Of a stretch of 64,000 nt of DNA, positions 45,909 through 54,755 are shown in pieces (positions within the stretch are counted from its first letter, which is position 1; each line of letters starts with the position of its first letter). Source of the stretch: Flavobacterium pectinovorum (lineage in GTDB: Bacteria > Bacteroidota > Bacteroidia > Flavobacteriales > Flavobacteriaceae); assembly GCF_006438875.1 (NCBI RefSeq), contig NZ_RCZH01000015.1, positions 62,001 through 126,000 on the forward strand, read 5' to 3'. The notes below the pieces were generated by a model. It was not told where the DNA came from, did no database searches, and was given only the letters and a program-made list of their open reading frames with translations. The translations under genes and the position numbers were made by a program.

Positions 45909-46641
45909 AGTTTTAATTTTTATACCAATTTACGAACTAAATGAAAAGTATGCTATTGAGGTTAATAATAAATTATTTTACTTTGATAGACAAAAACTAT
46001 TAAAACAAAAATCTGTTGGTTTTGGCGCCTAAATATTTCCAATTATCACTAGAAATAAAACAACCCAACATAATTATTAAGAAAACCTAACCGCTTAAAA
46101 AAAACTACCATTCTTGTAGAAATTTTATAATACTAAAGAACAATTATATAAAACCTCAAAGAGATTTTTTTTTACTTTTACAGAAATGGAGACCTTTAGC
46201 TTAAAATAAACTTTTTCTTCAAAAAAATTGATCCACTAAAAACAGTACATAAAGTCTGTACTTCCTTGTTTAATTATGTTTGATTCGTTGCTGATATTTA
46301 ACAACAAAAGAACTTGGAAGTACAATTTTTCCGAACTCTTATTTCGAGCAAAATAATTTTGTACTTACCTCGTTTTAGCATATCACAGAAAGTATCCTAA
46401 ATATCAGCTCATCAATATTTCAAACTATTTTTACAATTCTTTCTTTCTTTCAAAATTGTGGAAATAGCTTAAAGGAATTTTTTGATTCAGAAGAAGACAC
46501 GGTATTAGTAGGCTATTCTGCATAAAACTCATCTATTTGTATGGGATTTTATGACCCGCTTGATTTCATTCACAATAATAGGTATTTAAAAAGGTATTCA
46601 TTTTCTTTGTGATTGTTTCATACGAAACCAATTTACTTACA
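45909..46641. other. Intergenic region between katG and an AraC gene
   Basis: A 733-bp AT-rich spacer. Near katG it holds the candidate OxyR dyad (45986-46000) and a near-match minus-strand -7 box TACTTTTC (45943-45950). I see no gene or repeat family in the rest. Confidence 0.6.
45986..46000 (-). promoter_or_regulatory. Candidate OxyR site upstream of katG
   Basis: ATAG-N7-CTAT (ATAGACAAAAACTAT) matches the core OxyR dyad. It is centred 36-50 bp upstream of the probable -7 box TACTTTTC on the minus strand, a normal activator position. OxyR itself is not in the window. Confidence 0.5.
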
Positions 46642-47505
46642 ATGGCAAATATCCCTATCAGACATATTAATGAAAGCCAACAAGAACCAAACTTATTTGG
46701 CAGTTTCAGTATTCGGGATGTTCAGGAAATGCTTGATGGTAAAGACATGATTCAGGAATTACATCGCCATGACTTTTTCTTTGTACTTGTTTTAAAAAAA
46801 GGAAACGGTTTACACGAGATTGATTTTGTCCGCTGCGATGTTGGTGACCATATGATTTTTTTAATGCGCCCCGGTCAAGTGCATTCCCTTACATTAAAGC
46901 TGGGAAGTACTGGTTATTTAGTTCAATTTAAGACTGATTTCTTTTATTCTCAAAATTCATTATCACAACAACTTTTGCGGAAAGTAAGCCATATCAATTT
47001 TTGTAACCTTGATCTGAATGGCTTTGAAAAATTGGAATCTATATTGACATATATTCTAAAGGAATTTACAGATAAACAGGAAAGATATCAGGAAGTCATT
47101 GCCTCAAATTTGAGTATATTCTTTATCGAGTTAATCAGGCATCGTCAAAACAAAGCAAATTCTGCAAATGTTTCTAATGCTTATTCTCAGGAACAGTTAG
47201 AGAAATTTTTAGAACTTTTAGAAAATCATATTGCCGACCATAAACAAGTTTCGGAATATGCAGATTTATTAAATATTTCCACTTATCAACTGAATGCAGT
47301 AACCAAAACGTCTTTAAATAAAACACCTTCTGAACTGATTAATGAAAGTATCATTCTGGAATCAAAAAGACAATTACTGGCAACTTCAAACCAGGTAAAT
47401 CAAATAGCATATCATCTTGGTTATGAAGATGTATCGTACTTTATCCGGTTCTTTAAAAAACATACAGGATCTTCACCTGAAGCTTTTCGTCAAAACTCAA
47501 AATAA
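46642..47505 (+). CDS. AraC-family transcriptional regulator
   Basis: A 287-residue regulator from the ATG at 46642 (MANIPIRHIN); an earlier in-frame GTG at 46609 is possible. N-terminal cupin-like domain with IQELHRHDFFFVLVLKKG and MRPGQVHSL; C-terminal AraC domain with VSEYADLLNISTYQLNAVTK and VNQIAYHLGYEDVSYFIRFF. Directly downstream are an operator-like direct repeat and a three-gene unit, and a second copy of that operator lies 2.1 kb further, so a local regulon is likely. Confidence 0.88.
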   Translation: MANIPIRHINESQQEPNLFGSFSIRDVQEMLDGKDMIQELHRHDFFFVLVLKKGNGLHEIDFVRCDVGDHMIFLMRPGQVHSLTLKLGSTGYLVQFKTDFFYSQNSLSQQLLRKVSHINFCNLDLNGFEKLESILTYILKEFTDKQERYQEVIASNLSIFFIELIRHRQNKANSANVSNAYSQEQLEKFLELLENHIADHKQVSEYADLLNISTYQLNAVTKTSLNKTPSELINESIILESKRQLLATSNQVNQIAYHLGYEDVSYFIRFFKKHTGSSPEAFRQNSK

Positions 47506-47562
47506 GTCCCACCCAATTTCATTTTTGTCCTATTCCCGAAGTTTGTCATGTAATTACTTTTG
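47506..47562 (+). promoter_or_regulatory. AraC-type promoter: two half-sites 21 bp apart and a -7 box
   Basis: TGTCCTATT at 47526-47534 is preceded exactly 21 bp upstream by the weaker half-site GTCCCA (47506-47511). A Bacteroidota -7 box TACTTTTG (TAnnTTTG) follows at 47555-47562, starting 29 bp after the start of the main half-site. The same geometry recurs at 49659-49716. Confidence 0.6.
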
Positions 47563-47604
47563 TTTAATAATTATTCAAAAAACATAATCATCGTGAAAAC
47601 AAAA

Positions 47605-47817
47605 ATGAAATTAATCGCTTCGTTGAAGATATGGGTGGTCATCTATCCGTCTATAACATTGTTCCTGTTTCTTTTGGGAGAATCATCTGCGGTTCTGCCA
47701 CTATACGTAAAAACCTTTTTCCTGACAGTAATCCTGGTACCTTGGGTTGTATTCGTAGGAGTTCCATTTGTTGACTTAATTCTTCGTTTACTTTCTACAG
47801 AAATCGATAAAAAATAA
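47605..47817 (+). CDS. Small membrane protein with two helices
   Basis: A 70-residue protein, MKLIASLKIWVVIYPSITLF followed by FLFLLGESSAVLPLYV and a second hydrophobic segment FFLTVILVPWVVFVGVPFVD. I chose the ATG at 47605 (GTG at 47593 is possible); the TTG at 47560 falls inside the promoter. No family recognised with certainty. It heads a unit with a thioredoxin-reductase-like gene and a methyltransferase. Confidence 0.6.
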   Translation: MKLIASLKIWVVIYPSITLFLFLLGESSAVLPLYVKTFFLTVILVPWVVFVGVPFVDLILRLLSTEIDKK

Positions 47818-47935
47818 TGTCCACAAATAACGGCAAGACTTTTTTAATGTAATGTCACGATGTGATTTCATCACCCGAAGCGGATTTGCATTACTAACTT
47901 TTGCCATATCATATCCTTTAATACCCTACACTAAA

Positions 47936-48844
47936 ATGAAAAATAATAAACAATATGACGTAATAGTTGTCGGAGGCAGCTACTCAGGTCTTGCAGCTGC
48001 AATGGCGTTAGGGAGAGCGCTACTTAGCGTTCTTGTTATCGACAGTGGCAAACCATGCAACGTCCAAACACCCCATTCACACAATTTTCTCACGCAGGAT
48101 GGAAAAACACCAAAAGAAATTTCAACCCTGGCAAAAAAGCAAGTTCAGAATTACAGTACTGTAGCTTTTTTTAATGGTATTGCAACTTCTGGAAATAAAA
48201 CAGCTGAAGGTTTCGAAATTCAGGTAGAATCCGGAGAAACATTTCAAGCGAGCAAAATAATTTTTGCAACAGGAATTAAAGATATTTTGCCGGCTATAAA
48301 TGGTTTTTCTGATTGCTGGGGAATATCAGTTCTTCATTGTCCCTATTGTCACGGATATGAAGTAAGAAATGAAAAAACGGGGATTTTTGGCAATGGCGAA
48401 CACGGGTTTGAATTGGTCAGTCTGATTTCGAACTGGACAGAAGATTTGACCTTATATACAAATGGAACATCAACATTGACCATCGACCAAAGACATAAGC
48501 TTAATAACCATAATATAAAAATTGAGGAAAGAGAAATTGAAAAGCTGGATCATCAAAATGGTTATATCCAAAATATTATTTTCAAGGACGGTTCGAAATC
48601 TAAAATAACGGCACTTTACTCCCGAAATTCATTCAAACAACATTCCAATATTCCGGAATCACTTGGTTGCGAATTGACAATCGAAGGATATTTAAAAGTC
48701 AATTTGTCTCAGGAAACGACGATTGAAGATGTCTATGCGTGCGGAGACAGTACCACTAAAATACGATCAGTAGCAAATTCAGTAGCAATGGGTACAACTG
48801 CCGGAATGATGGCAAGCAAAAAGATGATCTTTCAAAAATTTTAA
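47936..48844 (+). CDS. Thioredoxin-reductase-like FAD oxidoreductase with CPYC motif
   Basis: A 302-residue two-domain flavoprotein. YDVIVVGGSYSGLAAAMALG binds FAD, CPYCHGYE (Cys135/Cys138) is the redox pair, and YACGDSTTKIRSVANSVAMG the C-terminal FAD contact. I use the ATG at 47936; 28 upstream codons look non-coding. The active-site motif CPYCHGYE, rather than CATCDG of thioredoxin reductase, is typical of the branch that includes bacillithiol-disulfide-reductase-like and fungal dithiol-oxidase-like enzymes. The NADPH-domain GxGxxG appears as GNGEHGFE, so NADPH use should be checked. Partner unknown. Confidence 0.82.
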   Translation: MKNNKQYDVIVVGGSYSGLAAAMALGRALLSVLVIDSGKPCNVQTPHSHNFLTQDGKTPKEISTLAKKQVQNYSTVAFFNGIATSGNKTAEGFEIQVESGETFQASKIIFATGIKDILPAINGFSDCWGISVLHCPYCHGYEVRNEKTGIFGNGEHGFELVSLISNWTEDLTLYTNGTSTLTIDQRHKLNNHNIKIEEREIEKLDHQNGYIQNIIFKDGSKSKITALYSRNSFKQHSNIPESLGCELTIEGYLKVNLSQETTIEDVYACGDSTTKIRSVANSVAMGTTAGMMASKKMIFQKF

Positions 48845-48854
48845 AATTATAACG

Positions 48855-49484
48855 ATGCAAATTAACACCTCCAAAATCATGTGGGATGATCGATATAAAG
48901 ATGAATCCTATGCGTATGGTAAAAAACCGAATCTGTTTTTTGCAGAGCAAATCGAAAAACTGAATCCAGGTTCGATATTAATGCCTGCGGATGGCGAAGG
49001 CCGTAATGGCGTTTACGCTGCAAAACTAGGATGGCAGGTTACTTCTTTTGATTTGAGTGAAGAAGGAAAATCGAAAACACTTTCATTGGCAAATGAGCAG
49101 AATGTAATTGTTGATTATTTTGTTGGGGATTTCGAACACCTTCAATTTGAAAATAGCACTTACGACGCAATCGGACTAATTTACGCACATTTTCCTGCGG
49201 ATAAAAAATCAATGTTTCATAGGAAATTAAATAATTATCTGAAGCCCGGCGGCATTGTGATTTTCGAAGCATTCGGAAAAAAACATTTAGCCTACAATTC
49301 ACAAAACCCCAAAGTCGGCGGTCCTACTGCCAGTGATATGCTATTTTCAATGTCTGAAGTAATTGCCGATTTTAATAATTATGACATCATGCTTCTGGAA
49401 GAACAAGAAGTCAGTCTGGACGAAGGAATTTATCACATCGGAAAAGGTTCTGTTATCCGATTTGTGGGTCGGAAACGAAGCTAG
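48855..49484 (+). CDS. Class I SAM-dependent methyltransferase
   Basis: A 209-residue methyltransferase of the TehB-like type: ILMPADGEGRNGVYAAKLGW is motif I, VTSFDLSEEG gives the acidic residue for the ribose, FVGDFEHLQFENSTYDAIGL and LNNYLKPGGIVIFEAFGKKH are later motifs. It begins 10 bp after the oxidoreductase gene and is followed by a terminator. Substrate unknown; relatives act on tellurite, thiols or small molecules. Confidence 0.85.
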   Translation: MQINTSKIMWDDRYKDESYAYGKKPNLFFAEQIEKLNPGSILMPADGEGRNGVYAAKLGWQVTSFDLSEEGKSKTLSLANEQNVIVDYFVGDFEHLQFENSTYDAIGLIYAHFPADKKSMFHRKLNNYLKPGGIVIFEAFGKKHLAYNSQNPKVGGPTASDMLFSMSEVIADFNNYDIMLLEEQEVSLDEGIYHIGKGSVIRFVGRKRS

Positions 49485-49570
49485 ATATGTCAAAAAGCAA
49501 TAAAAGATCATATCCAAAACAATAGCAAAAAAATAAAAAAGGTTTAGCTATAATTTTAAAATCATCTTTA

Positions 49571-49600
49571 TCAAAGCCGAAGAATTTCTTTGGCTTTTCG
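49571..49600 (+). terminator. Terminator after the methyltransferase gene
   Basis: AAAGCCGAAGAA / TTCTTTGGCTTT can pair with one G-U and is followed by T-rich sequence. Confidence 0.6.
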
Positions 49601-49658
49601 ATTTTACACATATAACAAACTACAAATGAGTAATTTACATATTAAAAACATTCAAAAT

Positions 49659-49716
49659 TGTCCTATTCAACTTCATTTTTGTCCTATTAGATGACCTAAC
49701 ATGATATATACCTTTG
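49659..49716 (+). promoter_or_regulatory. AraC-type promoter with perfect direct repeat TGTCCTATT
   Basis: TGTCCTATT occurs at 49659-49667 and at 49680-49688, exactly 21 bp apart (two helical turns). The -7 box TACCTTTG (TAnnTTTG) is at 49709-49716, 29 bp after the start of the second half-site. The flank TTCATTTTTGTCCTATT is shared with the site at 47520-47534. Confidence 0.68.
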
Positions 49717-49751
49717 CTAAAGAAATAATAACAAAATTTAATTCAACAAAA

Positions 49752-50345
49752 ATGAAAATTATCATTATAGGTGCCACTGGCACAATGGGAACTTATCTAT
49801 CAGCTGCTCTTGAAAATGAACATGAAGTGGTACGAGTCGGTTCAGACAGCGGAGACTTTCACGTAAACATTACATCGACAGAATCCATCGAGCTTTTTTT
49901 TAAACAGGTAGGTAAATTCGACGCACTTATTTCAACTGCCGGACCAACTTATGTAGGGCCTTGGTCAAAAATGGACGATGTAGCATTTAGAAAGGGCGTA
50001 GAAGGAAAAATGATGGGACAGATTAACTTGGTACTAATTGGCCAAAACTATATCAATCCTAAAGGTTCGTTTACCCTTATCACAGGTGCATTAACAAATG
50101 AACCTCAAAAAAACTTTGCCAATGCATCGGCAGCAAACGGAGCGGTTGAAGGATTTGTGCGCGGAGCAGCAATTGAATTAGAAAACGGCATCCGGATTAA
50201 CGCGGTCAGCCCAACAGTTATAGAAAATTCACCACAGTATTTTCCTTATTTCCCCGGCGAAATTCCAACAACTATGCGACAATTAGAATTCATGTTCCGA
50301 AAAAGTGTTTTTGGCACTGTGACTGGACATGTGATAACCCCTTAA
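49752..50345 (+). CDS. Short-chain dehydrogenase family protein without YxxxK
   Basis: A 197-residue SDR-fold protein with MKIIIIGATGTMGTYLSAAL (nucleotide-binding loop) and ALISTAGPTYVG. The catalytic segment reads ASAANGAVEGFVRGAAIELE: Tyr and Lys of YxxxK are Ala and Asn. INAVSPTVIENSP is intact. This form is known among small SDR-like proteins, so it may not act as a classical dehydrogenase. I chose the ATG at 49752 because the ATG at 49701 lies upstream of the -7 box. It is single-gene and under the AraC-type promoter just upstream. Confidence 0.8.
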   Translation: MKIIIIGATGTMGTYLSAALENEHEVVRVGSDSGDFHVNITSTESIELFFKQVGKFDALISTAGPTYVGPWSKMDDVAFRKGVEGKMMGQINLVLIGQNYINPKGSFTLITGALTNEPQKNFANASAANGAVEGFVRGAAIELENGIRINAVSPTVIENSPQYFPYFPGEIPTTMRQLEFMFRKSVFGTVTGHVITP

Positions 50346-50445
50346 ATTTTATTCTCGAAAGCGACCAATGACCTGTGGTTTATAAAAATAAATTTCAATA
50401 AAAAAATTTGACAAATGCAGTATAGGCAAGGATTGAGACGATTAA

Positions 50446-50465
50446 GTTCAAATCCTGCTCTCCCA
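50446..50465 (+). other. tRNA 3'-end fragment (attachment-site-like)
   Basis: GTTCAAATCCTGCTCTCCCA is the T-loop and 3' acceptor strand of a tRNA, followed at once by a tRNA-style terminator. The matching 5' T-stem (GCAGG) and 5' acceptor (GGGAGA) are missing, so it is not a complete tRNA. It resembles the displaced 3' end left when an element integrates into a tRNA gene. Confidence 0.5.
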
Positions 50466-50470
50466 ATTAA

Positions 50471-50500
50471 AAAGTCCTAATAAAAATTAGGGCTTTTTTT
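50471..50500 (+). terminator. Terminator behind the tRNA fragment
   Basis: AAAGTCCTAAT / ATTAGGGCTTT pair with one G-U around a 4-base loop and run into T7. Confidence 0.8.
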
Positions 50501-50602
50501 CATGGCTAAAATTCAATGCTAAAAATTCCAAATTAAAATGGATCAGGAGCAAAAGTTAAGTATTGGCAAAAAGCTTCAATCTTTTTGCCAATACTCATGT
50601 AT

Positions 50603-51631
50603 TTATTTTATAAGTACACTTTTATATTTAGCGATGTCTTTTAAAACAATACCTGTACCTCTAACCACGGCTCTTAAAGGATCTTCTGCAATAAATACAG
50701 GTAATTCTGTCTTTAGTGATATTCTTTTATCAAGCCCACGCAATAGTGCTCCTCCTCCTGCGAGATACAATCCCGCATTATAAATGTCGGCAGCAAGTTC
50801 CGGCGGCGTCAATGAAAGCGTAACCATAATCGCATCTTCAATTCTCTGTATTGATTTATCCAAAGCTCTTGCAACCTCCCTATAGGTAACTGTAACTTCT
50901 TTAGGTTTACCGGTTAGCAAATCCCTTCCACGAACTGTTATATCACTGGGAGCATCCTCAAGTTCTTCCATTGCAGCACCAACATCAATTTTTATTGCCT
51001 CTGCAGAAGCATCTCCAATATACAAATTATGATGCGTTCTCATATAATACAAGATATCATTTGTAAAAACATCTCCGGCAATTTTTATAGATTTGTCACA
51101 AATTATACCTCCAAGGGCAATAACGGCAATTTCAGTAGTTCCGCCTCCAATATCTACTATAATGTTTCCTTGAGGAAGCATAACATCCAACCCCATTCCA
51201 ATAGCAGCTGCCATAGGCTCATGAATTAAAAACACTTCTTTCCCATTTACGCGTTCGCAAGACTCCTTTACTGCTCTCATTTCTACTTCTGTTATACCAC
51301 TAGGAATACATACAACCATTCTTAGTGCAGGAGTAAAAAAGCTTTTCTTCAGTTCCGGTATATTTTTTATAAACCAACTGATCATTTTCTCTGAGGCATC
51401 AAAATCTGCAATCACTCCATCTTTTAATGGTCGGATTGTTTTAATATTTTCATGTGTTTTACCCTGCATTAAACTCGCTTCTTTACCTACAGCAATAATT
51501 TTCCCATTTCTAATATCCCGCGCCACAATTGACGGACTGTCTACTACGATTTTTCCGTCATAAATTATCAAAGTATTAGCAGTTCCTAAATCCATAGCTA
51601 TTTCCACTATCATAAAATCAAATAAGCCCAT
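50603..51631 (-). CDS. mreB: MreB-like rod-shape actin homologue
   Basis: A 342-residue actin-fold protein. EIAMDLGTANTLIIYDGKIV is phosphate loop 1, VVCIPSGITEVEMRAVKESC and IHEPMAAAIGMG are core MreB signatures, NIIVDIGGGTTEIAVIALGG is phosphate loop 2 and LYLAGGGALLRGLDKRI the adenosine motif. It should polymerise along the membrane and direct wall synthesis. The usual mreC/mreD genes are not adjacent. The protein has the extra N-terminal MGLFDFM, so it may be an additional copy rather than the main mreBCD locus (inference). Confidence 0.9.
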   Translation of the reverse strand: MGLFDFMIVEIAMDLGTANTLIIYDGKIVVDSPSIVARDIRNGKIIAVGKEASLMQGKTHENIKTIRPLKDGVIADFDASEKMISWFIKNIPELKKSFFTPALRMVVCIPSGITEVEMRAVKESCERVNGKEVFLIHEPMAAAIGMGLDVMLPQGNIIVDIGGGTTEIAVIALGGIICDKSIKIAGDVFTNDILYYMRTHHNLYIGDASAEAIKIDVGAAMEELEDAPSDITVRGRDLLTGKPKEVTVTYREVARALDKSIQRIEDAIMVTLSLTPPELAADIYNAGLYLAGGGALLRGLDKRISLKTELPVFIAEDPLRAVVRGTGIVLKDIAKYKSVLIK

Positions 51632-52131
51632 AATATAGTTTTGTTTAACAACGCTATTATTACAGCTTTATTCTCCAAAAACAGGAAAATTTCAATACGC
51701 TTCTTCCCTCTGCCAAATATTGTGGTACAAAAAGTAACCATCGCCAACCAGATGTATTATTTTGCTCTGCTTATTTCAGAAAGCTTTGTGTATTCTTCAA
51801 TGAATTCATATCCGTTTCTTCCCGCTTATTACTATCAAAAAAGATAATTTATGGAAGAAACTGAGGAACATTTTCTTATGATCGAATATATTCGAGAGCC
51901 TTAAGTGCTGATTCTTGTAAAATTATTTCTTCTGCAAAAGATGTTTTTCAGCAATTCGTTTTGCAACTAATATAACTTTCAAATTGTAAAATTTGCATAA
52001 ATCTTGTTGCAATTTATAATTTGAAACCATGAACAGCCTGTAAACACTCAGATTTCGTATAATAGAAATTAAATTTGTTAGTAGACGTACACTAAAAAGT
52101 GTTGATTTTTTAACCAATTAATTATTCATTT
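51632..52131. other. Intergenic region between mreB and a sulfatase
   Basis: A 500-bp AT-rich spacer between divergent genes. Short frames on both strands have no credible signature. ACACTAAAAAGTGT (52089-52102), 30 bp before the sulfatase start, is an interrupted palindrome that might be an operator. Confidence 0.5.
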
Positions 52132-54501
52132 ATGAAAAGTATTTCACTCTTAATCCTATCGATTGCATTTTCAGGCGTATTATCGACACCTTGTAATGCA
52201 CAGAATACCACTTGGCCAGATCGGACAAATTTACCGGTACAACCTTATCAAAAACCAACTAAAATTGCACCAAGTCTTAAGGAATCAGTAACTCCAGAAT
52301 GGCCAAAATTAATTTCGGCACCAAAAGGAGCTCCAAACGTATTATTGGTCATGACTGATGATGTTGGTTTTGGGGCATCGTCTGCTTTTGGAGGACCAAT
52401 ACCTACACCTACTTACGAAAAGCTTGCTTCACGCGGAATAAAATACAATCGTTTTCATACCACTGCGCTTTGTTCTCCGTCTCGTGCCGCTTTAATTACT
52501 GGGCGAAACCAACATCAGGTTGCTACAGGTATAATAATGGAACTATCAACTCCGTACGAAGGTTATAATAGCGAAGTTCCCAAAAACTGTGGATCAATTG
52601 GTGAAATTCTAACTATGAATGGTTATGGAACGAGTTGGTTTGGTAAAAATCACAATGTTCCAAATGCTCAGACCTCTCCGGCGGGTCCATTTGATCTCTG
52701 GCCAACCGGATTAGGGTTTGAAAAATTCTACGGATTTCTAGGAGCAGATTGTGATCAGTTTGCACCTCCGCTTTATGACAATATTGAGCCGGCATCTCCT
52801 TTTATAGGCAATCCTGATTATATTCTTGATGAAGATTTGGCAAATCAAGCTATTAAATGGATTCATCAGCAAAGAGCAGCATCAGCTACTAAACCTTTCT
52901 TTGTGTATTATACGCCCGGAACCGCGCACGCACCACATCAGGCACCTAAAGAATGGATTGCTAAGTATAAAGGCAAATTTGATATGGGATGGAATAAACT
53001 TCGCGAAATGACATTTGCAAGACAAAAAGAAATGGGTGTTATTCCTCAGGATGCTGTTTTAAACCCAACCCCGGACGACTATAAAAAATGGGACGATCTT
53101 ACGCCGGAATTGAAAAAAGTTTGTGCCCGTGAAATGGAATGCTATGCTGCAGCTTTATCTTTTGCTGATTATCAAATTGGACGTTTGATTAAAACAATTG
53201 AAGATATGGGTGAATTAGACAATACTCTTATCATCTATATTCAAGGAGACAACGGTTCAAGCGCCGAAGATCCAAGCGGAATTGGAATGACGAGCGAAAT
53301 TGGTATTGTTGCCAATGGAAATGTCGATGATCCTAAATTCATGTACGATCATATTGATGAACTTGGCGGGCCTAAAATGGAAAATCATTTCTCTCACGGT
53401 TGGGCTCATGCTATGAATACACCTTACCAATGGGATAAAAAAATCGCTTCACATTTAGGAGGCTCACGCACTTCCATGGTCGTTTCATGGCCTGACAGGA
53501 TCAAAGATGTTGGTAGTATGCGAAGCCAATTTACCCACATTATCGATGTAACACCAACAATTCTTGAAGCAGTAAAAATTCCGCAGCCTAAAACAATTAA
53601 TGGTTTTAAACAAGAACCTATTACAGGAACAAGTTTCGTTTATACTTGGGATAATCCTAAAGCACCGGAAAGACATACAACTCAATATTTTGAAGTAATA
53701 GCAAATCGTGGTATTTACCATAATGGTTGGTTAGCCAATACAACTCCTATAAGACTCCCGTGGGTAAGTATGGGAAAATCATCTGAAGATCCTGTTAAAG
53801 ATTATAAATGGGAATTATATGATCTAACGAAAGATTACTCCCAATCTAAAAATCTTGCAGCTCAGAATCCGGCAAAGCTGAAAGAACTTCAGGACGTTTT
53901 TATGGCCGAAGCCAAAAAAAATAAAGTATTTCCGCTTGATGATCGTTATGTAGAACGTTTACTTCCGCAAAACCGGGAACAGCCAAATGTAGGACGTAAA
54001 TCATTTACGTATTATCCCGGAACAATTAGGATTCCTGCTGAGTTAGCACCTAATTTAAAAAATGGATCTTTTTCTATTACTGCAAGTTTAGATATTCCGA
54101 AAAGCGCAAATTCTGATGGAATTATTCTTACTCAGGGTGGTTATTTTGGCGGATTGGCCCTAACCTTATTAGACGGAAAACCAACTTTTCTATATGCCAG
54201 ATCCAATTATCCAACTGAAAAATGGAAAATTCAATCTTCAGGAAAATTATCTCCCGGTAAAAATACAGTTGTGGCAGATTTCAAATATAATGGTCCCGGG
54301 ATGGGTAAAGGAGCTACTGTAACAATTTCAGTAAACGGAAAAAATGTTGCAACGGGAGATATTACCGCAACAGTTCCTGTAGCATTTACAGATGAAGGTT
54401 TTAATATCGGAGAAGATACCGGAACTCCCGTAACTCTTGATTATAAAGTACCATTTAAGCTTGAGGGAGTCATTGAAAAAGTGGTAGTTGATCTCAAATA
54501 A
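52132..54501 (+). CDS. Exported arylsulfatase-family sulfatase
   Basis: A 789-residue sulfatase. The signal peptide (about 1-23) ends near PCNA-QNT. APNVLLVMTDDVGFGASSAF provides the first metal ligands and TALCSPSRAALITGRN is the C-x-P-S-R formylglycine motif (Cys to formylglycine). YIQGDNGSSAEDPSG gives the late Asp-Asn ligands. The last 150 residues form a beta-rich domain. It should hydrolyse sulfate esters in the periplasm or outside. It needs a formylglycine-generating enzyme or anaerobic maturase, neither of which is in the window. Substrate not readable; sulfated algal glycans are one possibility. A terminator follows. Confidence 0.9.
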   Translation: MKSISLLILSIAFSGVLSTPCNAQNTTWPDRTNLPVQPYQKPTKIAPSLKESVTPEWPKLISAPKGAPNVLLVMTDDVGFGASSAFGGPIPTPTYEKLASRGIKYNRFHTTALCSPSRAALITGRNQHQVATGIIMELSTPYEGYNSEVPKNCGSIGEILTMNGYGTSWFGKNHNVPNAQTSPAGPFDLWPTGLGFEKFYGFLGADCDQFAPPLYDNIEPASPFIGNPDYILDEDLANQAIKWIHQQRAASATKPFFVYYTPGTAHAPHQAPKEWIAKYKGKFDMGWNKLREMTFARQKEMGVIPQDAVLNPTPDDYKKWDDLTPELKKVCAREMECYAAALSFADYQIGRLIKTIEDMGELDNTLIIYIQGDNGSSAEDPSGIGMTSEIGIVANGNVDDPKFMYDHIDELGGPKMENHFSHGWAHAMNTPYQWDKKIASHLGGSRTSMVVSWPDRIKDVGSMRSQFTHIIDVTPTILEAVKIPQPKTINGFKQEPITGTSFVYTWDNPKAPERHTTQYFEVIANRGIYHNGWLANTTPIRLPWVSMGKSSEDPVKDYKWELYDLTKDYSQSKNLAAQNPAKLKELQDVFMAEAKKNKVFPLDDRYVERLLPQNREQPNVGRKSFTYYPGTIRIPAELAPNLKNGSFSITASLDIPKSANSDGIILTQGGYFGGLALTLLDGKPTFLYARSNYPTEKWKIQSSGKLSPGKNTVVADFKYNGPGMGKGATVTISVNGKNVATGDITATVPVAFTDEGFNIGEDTGTPVTLDYKVPFKLEGVIEKVVVDLK

Positions 54502-54610
54502 ACGACATCTTTTTTCTTCAATCGATTTTCAACCGAATAAAATTGAATTACTTACTATTCGTAATTACATGCCTTAAATCCTTATATAATTACGTATCAT
54601 TTTTTTAACA

Positions 54611-54648
54611 AAAAAACTCCAAAATCAGATAGCTTTGGAGTTTTTTTT
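54611..54648 (+). terminator. Terminator of the sulfatase gene
   Basis: AAAAAACTCCAAA / TTTGGAGTTTTTT with a 10-base loop and T8 tract; the A6 on the other side lets it serve the opposite strand too. Confidence 0.85.
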
Positions 54649-54755
54649 AAAAATTAGTTGGCAAATAAAGAGCACGAACAATAAATACGATGTAACGGAT
54701 TTATTAATTTATAATATTATAACAAAGACATGTTTTTTTATGATCTCCTTGATGC

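Noticed and set aside
47852..47935. N-terminal extension of the CPYC flavoprotein
   Set aside because: The 28 codons do not align with the FAD-fold start; the ATG at 47936 gives the normal N-terminus.
50401..50470. A complete tRNA gene
   Set aside because: Only the T-loop and 3' acceptor are present; no matching 5' acceptor, D-arm or anticodon arm can be folded.
51923..52117. A 64-codon minus-strand frame before the sulfatase
   Set aside because: AT-rich, no family signal, and it would overlap the sulfatase promoter region.
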